Positions 39,731-49,420 are shown, counted from the stretch's first letter. The stretch is 64,000 nt of DNA from Streptomyces sp. SID12501 (GCF_010550245.1 NZ_JAAGLU010000002.1:1-64000); one strand, 5' to 3'. The notes: generated by a model not told the origin, from the sequence alone. Program-made: numbers and translations.

Positions 39731-40225
39731 TCAGTCCTCCGTCCGTTCCTTCTCCGCCAGGTGGATCACGCAGACCGCCACCGCGATCAACAGCGCCGGA
39801 TCCGCGTCGTCCCGTACGACATCCACCCCGTACGTCTCCCGGACGTGCAGCCGGCGGCGGGAGATCTGGGCGAGGAGTTCACCGTCGTAGTCGACCGCGA
39901 ACTCCCGGTCCAGGATCTTGCCGCTGACGTCCAGCTCCGTGCCGTCCACCAACGACACCCGGTAGTGGTTGCGCAGCAGTGACAGGCGTTTGCGTCTGAT
40001 CGTCGCCAACGGGTCGCCGTCCCGTTCGATCACCATCGTGTCCCGCAGGGCGAGCATCTTCTTGTGGATGTCGATCAGCACCCGCCCCCGCGTGTCCTTC
40101 AGCTCGAAGGTGTCCCGCAGCCGCATCGCCTTGCCGTCGACCAGGTACACCTTGTTGCCGTGCTGGTCCTCGATCCAGTAGTCGTCGCCGAAGCCGAGCA
40201 GCCGGTCGCGTACGAGGAATCTCAT
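39731..40225 (-). CDS. LURP-one-related (tubby C-terminal-like) protein
   Basis: A 164-residue protein of the LURP1/DUF567 family. It is built of beta-hairpin repeats, seen as MRFLVRDRLLGFGDDYWIED, VYLVDGKAMRLRDTFEL, VLIDIHKKMLALRDTMVIE and VSGKILDREFAVDYDG, folding into a 12-stranded barrel. Such proteins may bind membrane phosphoinositides or lipids; no bacterial role is proven. It overlaps the regulator gene upstream by 4 nt, so it is coupled to that regulator. Confidence 0.82.
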   Translation of the reverse strand: MRFLVRDRLLGFGDDYWIEDQHGNKVYLVDGKAMRLRDTFELKDTRGRVLIDIHKKMLALRDTMVIERDGDPLATIRRKRLSLLRNHYRVSLVDGTELDVSGKILDREFAVDYDGELLAQISRRRLHVRETYGVDVVRDDADPALLIAVAVCVIHLAEKERTED

Positions 40226-41229
40226 GTACTCACCGCTTCCCCGCGAAGGGGTCCGAAACGCCGTCTGTACGCCGATGGGCTGAGACCCGTCTCGCGGCGG
40301 AGCCGGGAGCGGAGGTTCGCCGCCGTTCCGAGGCCGCTGCGCGCCGCGACCACGTCGAGGCGTTCCTCCCCGCGTTCGATGAGCCGGCAGGCCAGCGCCA
40401 CCCGCTCCCCGGTCAGCCAGGCCAGCGGTGTCGTGCCGAGCTGGGCCTGGAAGCGGCGGTGGAGCGTGGCGGGTGAGACCGCCGCCCGGGCTGCCAGGCC
40501 GGCCACCGTCAGCGGTTCGGGCAGCCGTTCCTGGGCCCAGGCCAGCAGCGGACCCAGCGACTCGTCAGGTGTCGTGGGCACCGGCCGCTCCACGAACTGG
40601 CGTTGCCCGCCGTCCCGGTGGGCGGCGAACACCAGGCGCCGGGACACCGCGTTGGCGACCTCGGCACCGTGGTCCGTACGCCAGATGTGCAGCCCGAGAT
40701 CGAGCGCGGCGGCGCTGCCCGCGGCGGTCAGGATGTCGCCCTCGTCCGTGAACAGCACGTCGGGCTCCAGCAGGACCCGGGGGTGCAACCGCCTGAAGGT
40801 GTCGGACCAGAGCCAGTGCGTTGTCGCCCGGCGGCCGTCCAGGATCCCCGCCTCCGCGAGCGCGAAAGTTCCCGTGCACAGGCTCATGACGCGTGCCCCG
40901 CGCGCGTGGGTGCGCCGTACCGCTTCGAGTACGGCATCGCCGCGCGGTACGACGTTGTCCGGGCGGCCCGGGACGACGAGGGTGTCGGCCTCGTCCACGG
41001 CCTCCAGGCCGGCCACCCCGGTGAGGGTGAGGAAGCCGTGGTTCAGCCGGACTTCGGGGGTCGGCGCGCACACCGTCACCTCGTACAGCGGCCCCGGCAG
41101 CCCGAGTTCGGGTCGCGGCAGTCCGAACAACTCGGTCGCGACACCGACCTCGAAGGGGTTGGTGCCCTCGTCGACGATCACGGCGACACGGTGCGGTCGA
41201 AGGCGAGGTTGAGAGAATCCTTGCGGCAT
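40222..41229 (-). CDS. GlxA-type transcriptional regulator (DJ-1/PfpI plus AraC helix-turn-helix)
   Basis: A 335-residue regulator. Residues about 12-180 are a DJ-1/PfpI-like domain (VAVIVDEGTNPFEVGVATEL, with a cysteine in MSLCTGTFALAEAG). Residues about 225-325 are a tandem AraC-type DNA-binding domain (TVAGLAARAAVSPATLHRRF, FGPLRGEAV end). It overlaps and precedes the LURP-like gene, and is divergent from a cupin gene, either of which could be its target. The ligand is unknown. Confidence 0.87.
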   Translation of the reverse strand: MPQGFSQPRLRPHRVAVIVDEGTNPFEVGVATELFGLPRPELGLPGPLYEVTVCAPTPEVRLNHGFLTLTGVAGLEAVDEADTLVVPGRPDNVVPRGDAVLEAVRRTHARGARVMSLCTGTFALAEAGILDGRRATTHWLWSDTFRRLHPRVLLEPDVLFTDEGDILTAAGSAAALDLGLHIWRTDHGAEVANAVSRRLVFAAHRDGGQRQFVERPVPTTPDESLGPLLAWAQERLPEPLTVAGLAARAAVSPATLHRRFQAQLGTTPLAWLTGERVALACRLIERGEERLDVVAARSGLGTAANLRSRLRRETGLSPSAYRRRFGPLRGEAVST

Positions 41230-41269
41230 GTGCGATTTCTAGCACTCGTGCGGGGATCGGGCCACGTCT

Positions 41270-41275
41270 GACGAT
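41270..41275 (+). promoter_or_regulatory. possible -10 box of a leaderless promoter
   Basis: GACGAT is followed by 6 nt and then ATG 41282. It is a weak match to TAnnnT (first base G). Confidence 0.4.
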
Positions 41276-41281
41276 GAGCAC

Positions 41282-41755
41282 ATGACATCCGTCGACAGTT
41301 CCGGCAGTCCCAACAATCCCAACAATCCCGGCAGTTCCGGCAGTTCCAGTACGTCCGTCGAGCAGAGCGGCGAACCGGTCTCCCTCGCCGCCGCCCTGGC
41401 CTCCTTCAGTGCGGTGTGGAGTCCTCGCATCGTCACCACCGTCAACGACTACGACGTACGCGTCGCGAAGGTCGAGGGTGAGCACGTCTGGCATGTGCAC
41501 GAGGGCACCGACGAGTTCTTCCTGGTCCTGGACGGTGAACTGCACATCGCCCTGCGGGAGTCGGCCGGTGAGCGCACGGTCGTGCTCCCGAAGGGCTCGG
41601 CCTTCACCGTCCCCCGTGGCACGGAGCACAAGCCGTACGCCCCGGTCCGCACCGAGATCCTCGTCATCGAGCCCACCGGCACCCTCAGCGTGGGCGACCG
41701 GCACGACGACGTGCCCGGCCATGTGGACGTCACGACGGGGCACGCCCTGTTGTAG
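41282..41755 (+). CDS. cupin-domain protein with repetitive N terminus
   Basis: A 157-residue single-cupin protein. The first 32 residues are Ser/Gly/Asn/Pro repeats encoded by 9-bp DNA repeats (41292-41350). The cupin barrel carries HVWHVHEGTDEFFLVLDGEL (metal histidines and glutamate) and the second motif VPRGTEHKPYAP. It could be a metal-dependent isomerase or a small-molecule binder. It is divergent from the GlxA-type regulator, its likely controller. Confidence 0.83.
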   Translation: MTSVDSSGSPNNPNNPGSSGSSSTSVEQSGEPVSLAAALASFSAVWSPRIVTTVNDYDVRVAKVEGEHVWHVHEGTDEFFLVLDGELHIALRESAGERTVVLPKGSAFTVPRGTEHKPYAPVRTEILVIEPTGTLSVGDRHDDVPGHVDVTTGHALL

Positions 41756-41794
41756 TCGGATCTAGGGCAGGAGTCGCGGGACGACCGCTCGGAC

Positions 41795-42013
41795 TCAGCC
41801 CTGGTACCGGTCGTCGTCGATCACGGTCGTCGAGGGTGGTATCAGTACCCGCCTGCGCCGGGCGACGCTGCGGAACGCCAGGGCGCCGATCACTCCGACG
41901 ATCATCAGGATGACGCCGACCAGGTCGAGGTTGACACCCTCCATCTCCCAGTCGGTGGCGAAGGTGAGGATGGCTCCCACGGCGATGAGGATGATGCATC
42001 CGCCGAGGCTCAT
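41795..42013 (-). CDS. small two-helix membrane protein (DUF6458-like)
   Basis: A 72-residue protein with two membrane helices (GGCIILIAVGAILTFATDW and VGVILMIVGVIGALAF) followed by a basic stretch RSVARRRRV. It matches the small DUF6458-type proteins of actinobacteria in size and layout; its function is unknown. ATG 42013 has a GGGAGGC ribosome site, which rules out the longer N-terminal extension. Upstream (42020-42090) a degenerate GGTTCCGG repeat lies between it and the aminopeptidase gene. Confidence 0.75.
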   Translation of the reverse strand: MSLGGCIILIAVGAILTFATDWEMEGVNLDLVGVILMIVGVIGALAFRSVARRRRVLIPPSTTVIDDDRYQG

Positions 42014-42134
42014 GAGTGTTGCCTCCCTGCCCGGTCCGGTCGTACCGGAGGTTCCGGTCGGTCCGGCTGTTCCGGAGTTTCCGGGTGCCCGGACATGGGA
42101 CAGGTATGCGTGGTTGCCCAACTACCCTGCCCGA

Positions 42135-43469
42135 CTACCCTTCCAGGAACGCCACGAGCGCGTTGGCGAGCAGATGCGGGTCGTCGGCGCCGCACAACTC
42201 CCGCGCACTGTGCATCGACAGGATCGGCACACCGATGTCGACCGTCTTGATGCCGTGCCTCGCGGCGGTGATCGGGCCGATCGTCGTGCCGCAGGGCATG
42301 GAGTTGTTGGACACGAAGTTCTGGAACGGGACGCCGGCCTTCTCGCAGGCCGCCGCCCAGACCGCGCGGCCCGAACCGTCCGTGGCGTAGCGGTTGTTGA
42401 CGTTGACCTTGAGGATCGGTCCGCCGTTGACGCGCGGGTGGTGCGTCGGGTCGTGCCGCTCCGCGTAGTTGGGGTGGACGGCGTGGCCCGTGTCGGAGGA
42501 GAGACAGACGGCGCCCGCGAACGCCCTCGCCCTGTCCTCGTACGCTCCTCCGCGCGCGAACACCGAACGCTCCAGCACGCCGCCGAGCAGCGGGCCGTCC
42601 GCGCCCGTGTCGCTCTGCGAGCCGTTCTCCTCGTGGTCGAAGGCCGCGAGGACCGGGATGTACGGCAGCGACCCGGGGCTGGTGGTGGAGTTCGTCGCCA
42701 CGGACGCGAGAGCCGCCGCGGCGGCGTGCACGGACAGGAGGTTGTCCATGCGCGGGCCCGCGACCAGTTCCCGGTCGCGGCCCAGGTACGCGGGCGGTTC
42801 GATGGAGTGGACCATCAGGTCCCAGCCGGTGACCTCGCCCGGTGCGAGCCCGGACTCCTGTTCGAGGAAGTCGATCAGGTCGCCCTCGCGGACGTCGTCC
42901 GACATGCCCCAGATCGGCTGCAGGTGGCGCTGCTTGTCGAGCTTCAGCCCGTCGGTGTTCACGGCACGGTCGAGGTGGATGGCGAGTTGGGGGACTCGCA
43001 TGAGGGGCCGGTCGATGTTCACCAGGCGCGACGTGCCGTCCCGGAGGGTGAGGCGGCCCGCCAGGCCGAGGTCGCGGTCGAGCCAGGAGTTGAGCAGCGG
43101 TCCGCCGTAGATCTCCACGGCGATCTGGCGCCAGCCGTGTCCGCCGAGGTCCGGCACCGGCTTGACGCGCAGGTTGGGGGAGTCGGTGTGGGCGCCGACG
43201 ATCCGGAAGGGGGTGTGCGGCGCGGCGCCCTCGGGGACGAACCAGGCTACGATCGCGCCGCCGCGCAGCACGTACTTGCCGCCGCTCCCCGCCGCAGAGG
43301 CCGCCGAGGTCTCCGCGTCCCAGGCGTCCGTCTCGGCGACCTGACGGAAGCCGGCCTTCTCCAGCCGCTCGGCGGTGTTCGCCACGGCGTGGTACGGCGA
43401 CGGACTCGCCGCCAGAAAGGACATCAAGTCGTCGGTGTGGCCGCGGTCGAAGCGGTGGGGTGCGCTCAT
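42135..43469 (-). CDS. M18 family aminopeptidase
   Basis: A 444-residue metallo-aminopeptidase of the M18 (aspartyl aminopeptidase) family. Metal ligands and catalytic residues lie in GAHTDSPNLRVKP, FDHEENGSQSDTGADG (the glutamates), SSDTGHAVHPNYAERHDP and PILSMHSARE. It forms tetrahedral dodecamers and removes N-terminal, mainly acidic, residues from peptides. Cytosolic. ATG 43469 is preceded by AAGG; a GTG three codons upstream (43478) is inside that site. Confidence 0.93.
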   Translation of the reverse strand: MSAPHRFDRGHTDDLMSFLAASPSPYHAVANTAERLEKAGFRQVAETDAWDAETSAASAAGSGGKYVLRGGAIVAWFVPEGAAPHTPFRIVGAHTDSPNLRVKPVPDLGGHGWRQIAVEIYGGPLLNSWLDRDLGLAGRLTLRDGTSRLVNIDRPLMRVPQLAIHLDRAVNTDGLKLDKQRHLQPIWGMSDDVREGDLIDFLEQESGLAPGEVTGWDLMVHSIEPPAYLGRDRELVAGPRMDNLLSVHAAAAALASVATNSTTSPGSLPYIPVLAAFDHEENGSQSDTGADGPLLGGVLERSVFARGGAYEDRARAFAGAVCLSSDTGHAVHPNYAERHDPTHHPRVNGGPILKVNVNNRYATDGSGRAVWAAACEKAGVPFQNFVSNNSMPCGTTIGPITAARHGIKTVDIGVPILSMHSARELCGADDPHLLANALVAFLEG

Positions 43470-43625
43470 GGGGTTCACCTTAACGACGTAATAGCGCCCG
43501 CTCCCTGGGATGGTGAGCGGGCTCTCGTAACGGGGATGTGAAGGCCGGACAACTGGCCCGCGAGTCAGTTTCCGGACCGCGGGCGGACCGTGGGGGCGTG
43601 GGGGTGTGTGTCCTGGTTCAGCAGG

Positions 43626-43669
43626 ACGGCGGCCCGCCCCCGGGAGTGGATCCGGGTGCGGGCCGCCGT
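43626..43669. terminator. terminator downstream of the FadE5-like gene
   Basis: ACGGCGGCCCGC and GCGGGCCGCCGT form a 12-bp stem, with a 20-nt loop that holds further GC pairing, 30 nt after the stop codon of the minus-strand dehydrogenase. Confidence 0.7.
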
Positions 43670-43698
43670 GCTTGGCCTGCCGTACGTGTCTGTCCGGC

Positions 43699-45525
43699 TC
43701 AGAAAGCCGCCTCGTCCAGTTCCATCAGGTCGAGGTCCACGCCCGCCGCGAGCTTGCGGGCGCCGGTGACGCCCGGGAGGACGTCGGCCGCGAAGAACTT
43801 CGCCGCCGCGATCTTGCCCGTGTAGAACGGGACGTCCTTCGCCGACGCCGTCCGGAGCTTCTCGGCGGCCACCGCGGCACCCCTGAGGAGCAGGTAGCCC
43901 ACGACGACGTCACCCGAAGCCATCAGCAGGCGGGTGGTGTTGAGGCCCACCTTGTAGATGTTCTTGACGTCCTGCTCGGTCGCCGCGAGGTCCGTCAGCA
44001 TCAGGCCGACGATCGCCTCCAGCTCGACGGCCGCCTTGGCGAGCTGCTCGCGCGCCACCGCCAGGTCCTCGCCGCCCGTGCCCGGCGCGAGGAACTTCTT
44101 GATGTCCTCGGCAAGGGAGTTGAGGGCCGCGCCCTGGTTGCGGACGATCTTCCGGAAGAAGAAGTCCTGGCCCTGGATGGCGGTCGTGCCCTCGTACAGG
44201 GTGTCGATCTTGGCGTCGCGGATGTACTGCTCGATCGGGTACTCCTGGAGGAACCCGGAGCCGCCGAAGGTCTGGAGCGACTGGGCGAGCTGCTCGTAAC
44301 CCTTCTCGGAGCCGTAGCCCTTCACGATCGGGAGCAGGAGGTCGTTCATGGCCTCCAGGGCGGCGGTGTCCTCGCCGGCCGCCTCCTTGACCTGGATGTC
44401 GTCCTGCACGGCGGCGGTGTGCAGCACCAGCGCGCGCATGCCCTCGGCGTACGCCTTCTGCGTGATCAGCGAGCGGCGGACGTCCGGGTGGTGCGTGATG
44501 GTGACCTTGGGCGCCGTCTTGTCCATGAAGTTGGCGAGGTCCGGTCCCTGGACGCGCTCCTTGGCGTACTCAAGGGCGTTGAGGTAGCCGGTCGACAGCG
44601 TCGAGATGGCCTTCGTGCCGACCATCATGCGGGCGAACTCGATGATCCGGAACATCTGGCGGATGCCGTCGTGCTTGTCGCCGATCAGCCAGCCCTTGGC
44701 CGGGTGCCGGTCGCCGAAGGTCATCTCGCAGGTGTTGGAGGCCTTGAGGCCCATCTTGTGCTCGACGTTCGTCGCGTACACGCCGTTGCGCTCGCCCAGC
44801 TCGCCGGTCTCGAAGTCGAAGAGGAACTTCGGTACGAGGAAGAGGGACAGGCCCTTGGTGCCCGGGCCGTGGCCCTCCGGCCGCGCGAGGACGTAGTGGA
44901 GGATGTTCTCCTCCATGTCGTGCTCACCGGAGGTGATGAACCGCTTCACGCCCTCGATGTGCCAGGAGCCGTCCTCCTGCTGAACCGCCTTGGTGCGGCC
45001 GGCGCCCACGTCCGAGCCGGCGTCCGGCTCGGTGAGGACCATCGTTGAGCCCCAGGTCCTGTCGACCGCGATCTGGGCGATCTTCTTCTGTACGTCGTTG
45101 CCCTCGTCGAAGAGGATGCCGGCGAACGCCGGGCCGGAGGCGTACATCCACACGGCCGGGTTCGAGCCGAGCAGCAGCTCCGCGTACGCCCAGATCAGGG
45201 AGCGGGGGGCGGTGGTGCCGCCGATCTCCTCGGGCAGGCCGAGGCGCCAGTACTCCGAGTCCATGAAGGCCTTGTAGCTCTTCTTGAAGGACGCCGGTAC
45301 GGGCGCGGTGTTCGTCTCGGGGTCGAAGACCGGCGGGGTGCGGTCGCCGTCGGTGAAGGACTCCGCCAGCTCGTTCTCCGCGAGGCGCGTCATCTCCCCG
45401 AGGATGCTCTTGGCGGTGTCCGTGTCCATCTCCGCGAACGGACCGGTGCCGTACAGCTTGTCGCGCCCGAGGACCTCGAAGAGGTTGAACTCGATGTCGC
45501 GGAGATTCGACTTGTAGTGCCCCAT
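43699..45525 (-). CDS. acyl-CoA dehydrogenase, large FadE5-like type
   Basis: A 608-residue flavoprotein. It has an extra N-terminal helical domain ([20 protein letters not shown]), the middle-domain motifs [13 protein letters not shown] and [16 protein letters not shown], and [13 protein letters not shown] with the catalytic-base glutamate. The C-terminal extra domain (about 480-608) is characteristic of long-/very-long-chain FadE5-type enzymes. It carries out the first step of beta-oxidation with FAD. ATG 45525 follows CGGAGCAG. An inverted pair of 14-bp sites in its promoter suggests TetR control. Confidence 0.9.
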   Translation of the reverse strand: MGHYKSNLRDIEFNLFEVLGRDKLYGTGPFAEMDTDTAKSILGEMTRLAENELAESFTDGDRTPPVFDPETNTAPVPASFKKSYKAFMDSEYWRLGLPEEIGGTTAPRSLIWAYAELLLGSNPAVWMYASGPAFAGILFDEGNDVQKKIAQIAVDRTWGSTMVLTEPDAGSDVGAGRTKAVQQEDGSWHIEGVKRFITSGEHDMEENILHYVLARPEGHGPGTKGLSLFLVPKFLFDFETGELGERNGVYATNVEHKMGLKASNTCEMTFGDRHPAKGWLIGDKHDGIRQMFRIIEFARMMVGTKAISTLSTGYLNALEYAKERVQGPDLANFMDKTAPKVTITHHPDVRRSLITQKAYAEGMRALVLHTAAVQDDIQVKEAAGEDTAALEAMNDLLLPIVKGYGSEKGYEQLAQSLQTFGGSGFLQEYPIEQYIRDAKIDTLYEGTTAIQGQDFFFRKIVRNQGAALNSLAEDIKKFLAPGTGGEDLAVAREQLAKAAVELEAIVGLMLTDLAATEQDVKNIYKVGLNTTRLLMASGDVVVGYLLLRGAAVAAEKLRTASAKDVPFYTGKIAAAKFFAADVLPGVTGARKLAAGVDLDLMELDEAAF

Positions 45526-45579
45526 GACGACTGCTCCGTAGAGAGATCGGCGAGGCACTGGCTCCTCGCGCCTAATTCG

Positions 45580-45624
45580 TACCGACTAGTAGCTACCTTG
45601 CCACGATGATGCTACCCGTCGGTA
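45580..45624. promoter_or_regulatory. inverted pair of TACCGACnnGTAGC sites
   Basis: TACCGACTAGTAGC at 45580-45593 and, on the other strand, TACCGACGGGTAGC at 45611-45624; 12 of 14 bases agree. The pair lies 55-100 nt upstream of the FadE5-like gene. This looks like a two-site operator for a fatty-acid TetR regulator. Confidence 0.6.
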
Positions 45625-45686
45625 ATAAGACGCAACCCCAACCGGTCGTATGTGACGCGTTACGCGCCGGAAGTCATACGGGTGGT

Positions 45687-46550
45687 CTAGACCGGAACGG
45701 TGAGGGTGGCCGTGTATCCCTTGTCCACGCTGCCTTCCACGGTCGCCAGCTGCTGGTCGTAGCCGTCGCTGAAGATGTTGTCGGTCTCCAGGGAGAGCTG
45801 GCCCAGGTTCTGCACGCTCCGGCTGTAGCCGTCCGTCGCGTACACCGTGTCGCAGACGTCCTTCGGGAACGCCAGCTGCGAGGTGTTCGTTATCGACGTG
45901 GCCGCGGTCGCGTCCTCCAGGCTGCCGTAGACCTCGAAGTGGATGTGCGGCCAGCGGCCCGTGTAGCAGGCCGGGAAGATGCTCGTGAAGGTGACCTGGC
46001 CCTTGTCGTCCGTCTCCTGGACGCCCCGGAGGTAGTTCTCGTCGGTGACTCCGTCCGAGTAGAGGGAGTAGTTGCCCTCGCGGTCGCAGTGCCACAGGTA
46101 GACGGCGGCACCCGTCTTGGGGGTCCCGCAGCCCGAGGCCGCGTCGACGACGGTGAGCGTGATCGTGAGCGGCACGCCCTCGGCCTTGCCGCCCGCCGAG
46201 TTCCCGAAACTGGACGTGATGTCGCTGCGGACGACTCCGCTCTCCTTGAGCACGTTCACCCCGTTCGAACCGTCGCCCGGGTAGGGGCCGGCGGTCTCGT
46301 TCGGGATGGTCGCGCACTCGGCGGACGAGGACGAGGAGGCCGTGCCGCTGGACGAGGTGTCGGAGGCGGCGGCGGAGGACGTGGAGTCGTCGGCGCCGCA
46401 GCCCACCAGGGGCACCAGGCTCGCACCGGCCAGCAGGCGGATCATCCGGCGGCGGGCGAGGACGGGGAGGTCGTAGGAGAGGCCCCTGTCGTGCTCGTGG
46501 ACCTCGTGGTCGCCGTGGTCCGCCTGGCCGTGGTGCCCGTGTCCGCTCAT
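45687..46550 (-). CDS. secreted intradiol dioxygenase-like lipoprotein
   Basis: A 287-residue exported protein. A His-rich N terminus (SGHGHHGQADHGDHEVHEH) precedes ARRRMIRLLAGASLVPLVGC, a Tat-like signal with a lipobox cysteine. A Ser-rich linker follows. The beta-sandwich domain carries the four expected iron ligands: tyrosines in REGNYSLYS and FPACYTGRW, and histidines in PHIHFEVYG. Secreted members of this family are suspected aromatic-ring dioxygenases, but few have proven substrates. ATG 46550 follows AGGGAGA. It shares a fold with the tandem pair at 57.4-59.5 kb. Confidence 0.87.
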   Translation of the reverse strand: MSGHGHHGQADHGDHEVHEHDRGLSYDLPVLARRRMIRLLAGASLVPLVGCGADDSTSSAAASDTSSSGTASSSSSAECATIPNETAGPYPGDGSNGVNVLKESGVVRSDITSSFGNSAGGKAEGVPLTITLTVVDAASGCGTPKTGAAVYLWHCDREGNYSLYSDGVTDENYLRGVQETDDKGQVTFTSIFPACYTGRWPHIHFEVYGSLEDATAATSITNTSQLAFPKDVCDTVYATDGYSRSVQNLGQLSLETDNIFSDGYDQQLATVEGSVDKGYTATLTVPV

Positions 46551-46745
46551 GGCTGTCTCCCTCTGCGTGTGCCCGCCGGGGATTACCCGGGCTTTGCCGC
46601 TGCCTGATCGTTTCTTTGTCAAAGTCGACGGTATGAGCGTCCGCTGTGGCAAACCAGGGCCGCACCTGTGGACTTCCCATGGGACGGGCAGGTCGCGCCG
46701 GCCGCAAGCAGGGACCGGGCCGACCCCACTCCGCCGCGCTCTCGG

Positions 46746-46751
46746 TACTCT
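46746..46751 (+). promoter_or_regulatory. -10 box of a leaderless promoter
   Basis: TACTCT is followed by 7 nt and then ATG 46759. It decides this start over longer in-frame options. Confidence 0.6.
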
Positions 46752-46758
46752 TGCGCCC

Positions 46759-47232
46759 ATGTATGGATATGGCCAGCACGGCGACGGAGGGGCAGCGCAG
46801 CAGCAGTACGCCCAGCCGCAGCAGCAGATGCCGGGCGGGTACGGCCAGCAGCAGCCGCTGTACCCCGAGCCGTCCCCACCGTCCCTCGCGGACGCGGTGC
46901 GCGCTTTCACCACGGGCTCGCTCTCGGCCGAGGACTTCCAGCAGGTCTTCGCCACGTCGAAGGTGTACTGCCCACGCGGCGACAACCCCGGGTTCCTGGC
47001 ACTGCACAACACCCAGCAGCCGGTGATCCCGATGTTCACCTCGCTGAAGGAACTGCGCCGCTACGCCGGCAAGGAGTCCAAGTACTTCGTGATCACCGGC
47101 GCCGAGGTCATCGACCTGCTGCCCACGGGCTACGGCTTCGTCGTGGACATGGAGGGCGAGCACCGCATGGTGTTCGACGCGAAGGCGGTCGAGCAGATGG
47201 TGGAGTTCGCGATGCGCAGGATGTACGGCTGA
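46759..47232 (+). CDS. SseB-like domain protein
   Basis: A 157-residue protein. A Gln/Tyr/Gly-rich N terminus (about 1-38) precedes an SseB N-terminal-type domain: LADAVRAFTTGSLSAEDFQQ, a motif KVYCPRGDNPGFLAL, and TSLKELRRYAGKESKYFVIT. SseB-type proteins are small soluble proteins of poorly known role in actinobacteria. A leaderless start at ATG 46759 is supported by the promoter. Confidence 0.8.
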   Translation: MYGYGQHGDGGAAQQQYAQPQQQMPGGYGQQQPLYPEPSPPSLADAVRAFTTGSLSAEDFQQVFATSKVYCPRGDNPGFLALHNTQQPVIPMFTSLKELRRYAGKESKYFVITGAEVIDLLPTGYGFVVDMEGEHRMVFDAKAVEQMVEFAMRRMYG

Positions 47233-47461
47233 GGATCGCTCCCGCCGCTCCCGCCGCTCCCGCGTGCCGGAAATCCCGTCCCCGCGCCGGAATCGTTGTC
47301 TCCCGCGCCGAAAATCCCCTCCGCGATTGTCACATGCATGCCATAGGCTTCCTTCTGGCAGCCGCGCCCCACTGGCCACCGCTTCCGGCGGTCGCGCCTG
47401 GGTGCCGCGCGGCGCTCTCAGCTCCCGGTGATTCCGGGTTCCTTGTGGGGGGTTCATCACT

Positions 47462-49420
47462 GTGCGCATGCGCAGCACTTCGACCGCGACCGCACTAGCG
47501 GTTCTCTTCAGCTCGGTGGCGTTGGGCGTCGTGGCGGCGGGGCCCGCCTCGGCCGCCACCGTCCTGGTGGCCGCACCCGGCGGCATCGTCGCGGACGCCG
47601 CTCTCCAGCGGGTCTTCGTCGGCGACGCCAGTGCCGGAAAGATCCAGGCCGCCGACTACACGGGCGCCCTCGTCGACTCGGTGAGCGGTCTCGGCCGGGT
47701 CTCCGACCTGGCGGTGTCCGACGACGGCGCCACCCTGTACGCGGCTGTCCAGGACCTGCACGAGATCGTGGCCCTGAACGCGGCCACGCTCGATGTCAAG
47801 ACCCGCTACACCGTCCCCACCAACACCGGCCCGCGCTACGTCGCCTTCGCGGGCGGCAAGGTGTGGTTCACGTACGGCGACCAGTGGGACGGCGACCTGG
47901 GTTCGGTGGACCCGGCGGTGGACCCGACCGGCGAATCCGACCCGGTGGCGATGGCGCAGTTCCCGACCGAGGGCACCTCCCCCGGACTCTGGGGCCCGGC
48001 GCTGCTGGACACCGACCCGAATCAGCCGGGTGTGCTCGCCGTCGGTCAGACCGGCATCAGCTCGGACTCGATGGCCGTCGTCGACGTCTCGGGCGCCGCG
48101 CCGCAGCTCACCGCCTGGTCAGGCCTCGACTACGCGCTGAACAACGGCACCAGAGACTTCGACCTCGTGCCCGGCGCCCGGCAGGTGCTGGTCAACGGCA
48201 CGGACCGGGACGCCTACGCGAACGGGAAGTTCACCCCCGCCGGCTCCTACCCCGCCGGGCGGCGTGCGGACATCGCGCCGAACGGGCTGGTCGCCCAGGT
48301 CAACGGCGCCGACCTGGCCGTGTACCGGCCCGGCGCCGCCGCTCCGCTGCGCACCTACACCACCGGCCCGGCCGGCACGCAGGACACGCTCGACCTGACG
48401 TGGGCCCCGGACTCCTCACGGATCTTCGCGATCACGGGGCCGGAGAACGACTACGCCCTTCAGGTGTTCACCGCCCCGACGGTGAACACCCCGACTCTGA
48501 CGGTCGACGCCCCGGCGAAGGCGACGCGCACCAAGCCGCTCACCGTGACCGGCAAGCTGACGGCGGACGAGCTGCCGAGCGGCACCGAGCTCCAGGTCGT
48601 CCGCACCGACCTGGACAGCCCGAACGGCCACGTGCTGCCCTCCGTCACGGTCGACGCGGACGGCACGTACTCGTTCACCAACTCCCCGCCGGCCGGCGGC
48701 ACGGTCACCTACAAGGTCTCCTACGCCGGTGACGCCGAGCACACCCCGGCCGTCGCCTCCGCCAAGGTGGAGGTCTCCCGTACGACCCCGGCGCTGACCC
48801 TGAACAACAACAAGAAGACGTACGAATACGGGAAGGACGTCTCCTTCACCGCGCACCTCGGGGCGACGTACAAGAACCGTACGGTCGAGATCTGGGTGGA
48901 CCCGTACGGCACCGACCGGCCCAAGAAGCTGCTGAAGACCGGGAAGGTCAACTCGGCGGGCAACCTCTCCGCGACCGTTGACATGACCCGGGACATGGTC
49001 GTCACCGCGGCCTTCAAGGGTGACGCCCGCTACTCGCCCCGGACGGTCAAGTCCGTCGCGTACGGCAAGGCCAGGGTCTCCACCGCCGTCTCCAAGCACT
49101 ACAAGACGGGCAGGATCGGCTCCCTGTCGTACTACTGGTTCCACAAGAACACCGATCCGGTGCTCACTACCACCATGAACTACTACCCGGGCCGTAAGCA
49201 GCGCTTCGAGCTCCAGGTGCTGTACCAGGGCACGTGGTACGCGACGTACTCGGAGTACTTCGCGGTCGCTGCCAACGGCAAGTCCGCCGTCCGGCTCGGC
49301 GCGCCGGGCGAGTCCGGCATCAAGGCACGGGTCCGGTCGGTCTACGCCGACGGCGCTTCCGGCGACAACGTGAACTCGACGGCGGCCGGGGCCTGGAAGT
49401 ACCTGTACTTCAGCAACTAG
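47462..49420 (+). CDS. secreted protein with beta-propeller-like and Ig-like regions
   Basis: A 652-residue exported protein. A signal peptide (ATALAVLFSSVALGVVAAGP, cleaved near ASA-AT) is followed by about 310 residues resembling a YncE/SMP-30-like beta-propeller (VSDLAVSDDGATLYAAVQDL, DLTWAPDSSRIFAITG). From about residue 345 two Ig-like/Big-type repeats follow (LTVTGKLTADELPSGTELQV; VSFTAHLGATYKNRTVEIWV), then a C-terminal domain rich in Tyr (LSYYWFHKNTDPVL). It is likely a cell-surface or secreted adhesive or scaffolding protein. GTG 47462 follows GGGGGG; ATG 47468 is an alternative. Confidence 0.78.
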   Translation: MRMRSTSTATALAVLFSSVALGVVAAGPASAATVLVAAPGGIVADAALQRVFVGDASAGKIQAADYTGALVDSVSGLGRVSDLAVSDDGATLYAAVQDLHEIVALNAATLDVKTRYTVPTNTGPRYVAFAGGKVWFTYGDQWDGDLGSVDPAVDPTGESDPVAMAQFPTEGTSPGLWGPALLDTDPNQPGVLAVGQTGISSDSMAVVDVSGAAPQLTAWSGLDYALNNGTRDFDLVPGARQVLVNGTDRDAYANGKFTPAGSYPAGRRADIAPNGLVAQVNGADLAVYRPGAAAPLRTYTTGPAGTQDTLDLTWAPDSSRIFAITGPENDYALQVFTAPTVNTPTLTVDAPAKATRTKPLTVTGKLTADELPSGTELQVVRTDLDSPNGHVLPSVTVDADGTYSFTNSPPAGGTVTYKVSYAGDAEHTPAVASAKVEVSRTTPALTLNNNKKTYEYGKDVSFTAHLGATYKNRTVEIWVDPYGTDRPKKLLKTGKVNSAGNLSATVDMTRDMVVTAAFKGDARYSPRTVKSVAYGKARVSTAVSKHYKTGRIGSLSYYWFHKNTDPVLTTTMNYYPGRKQRFELQVLYQGTWYATYSEYFAVAANGKSAVRLGAPGESGIKARVRSVYADGASGDNVNSTAAGAWKYLYFSN

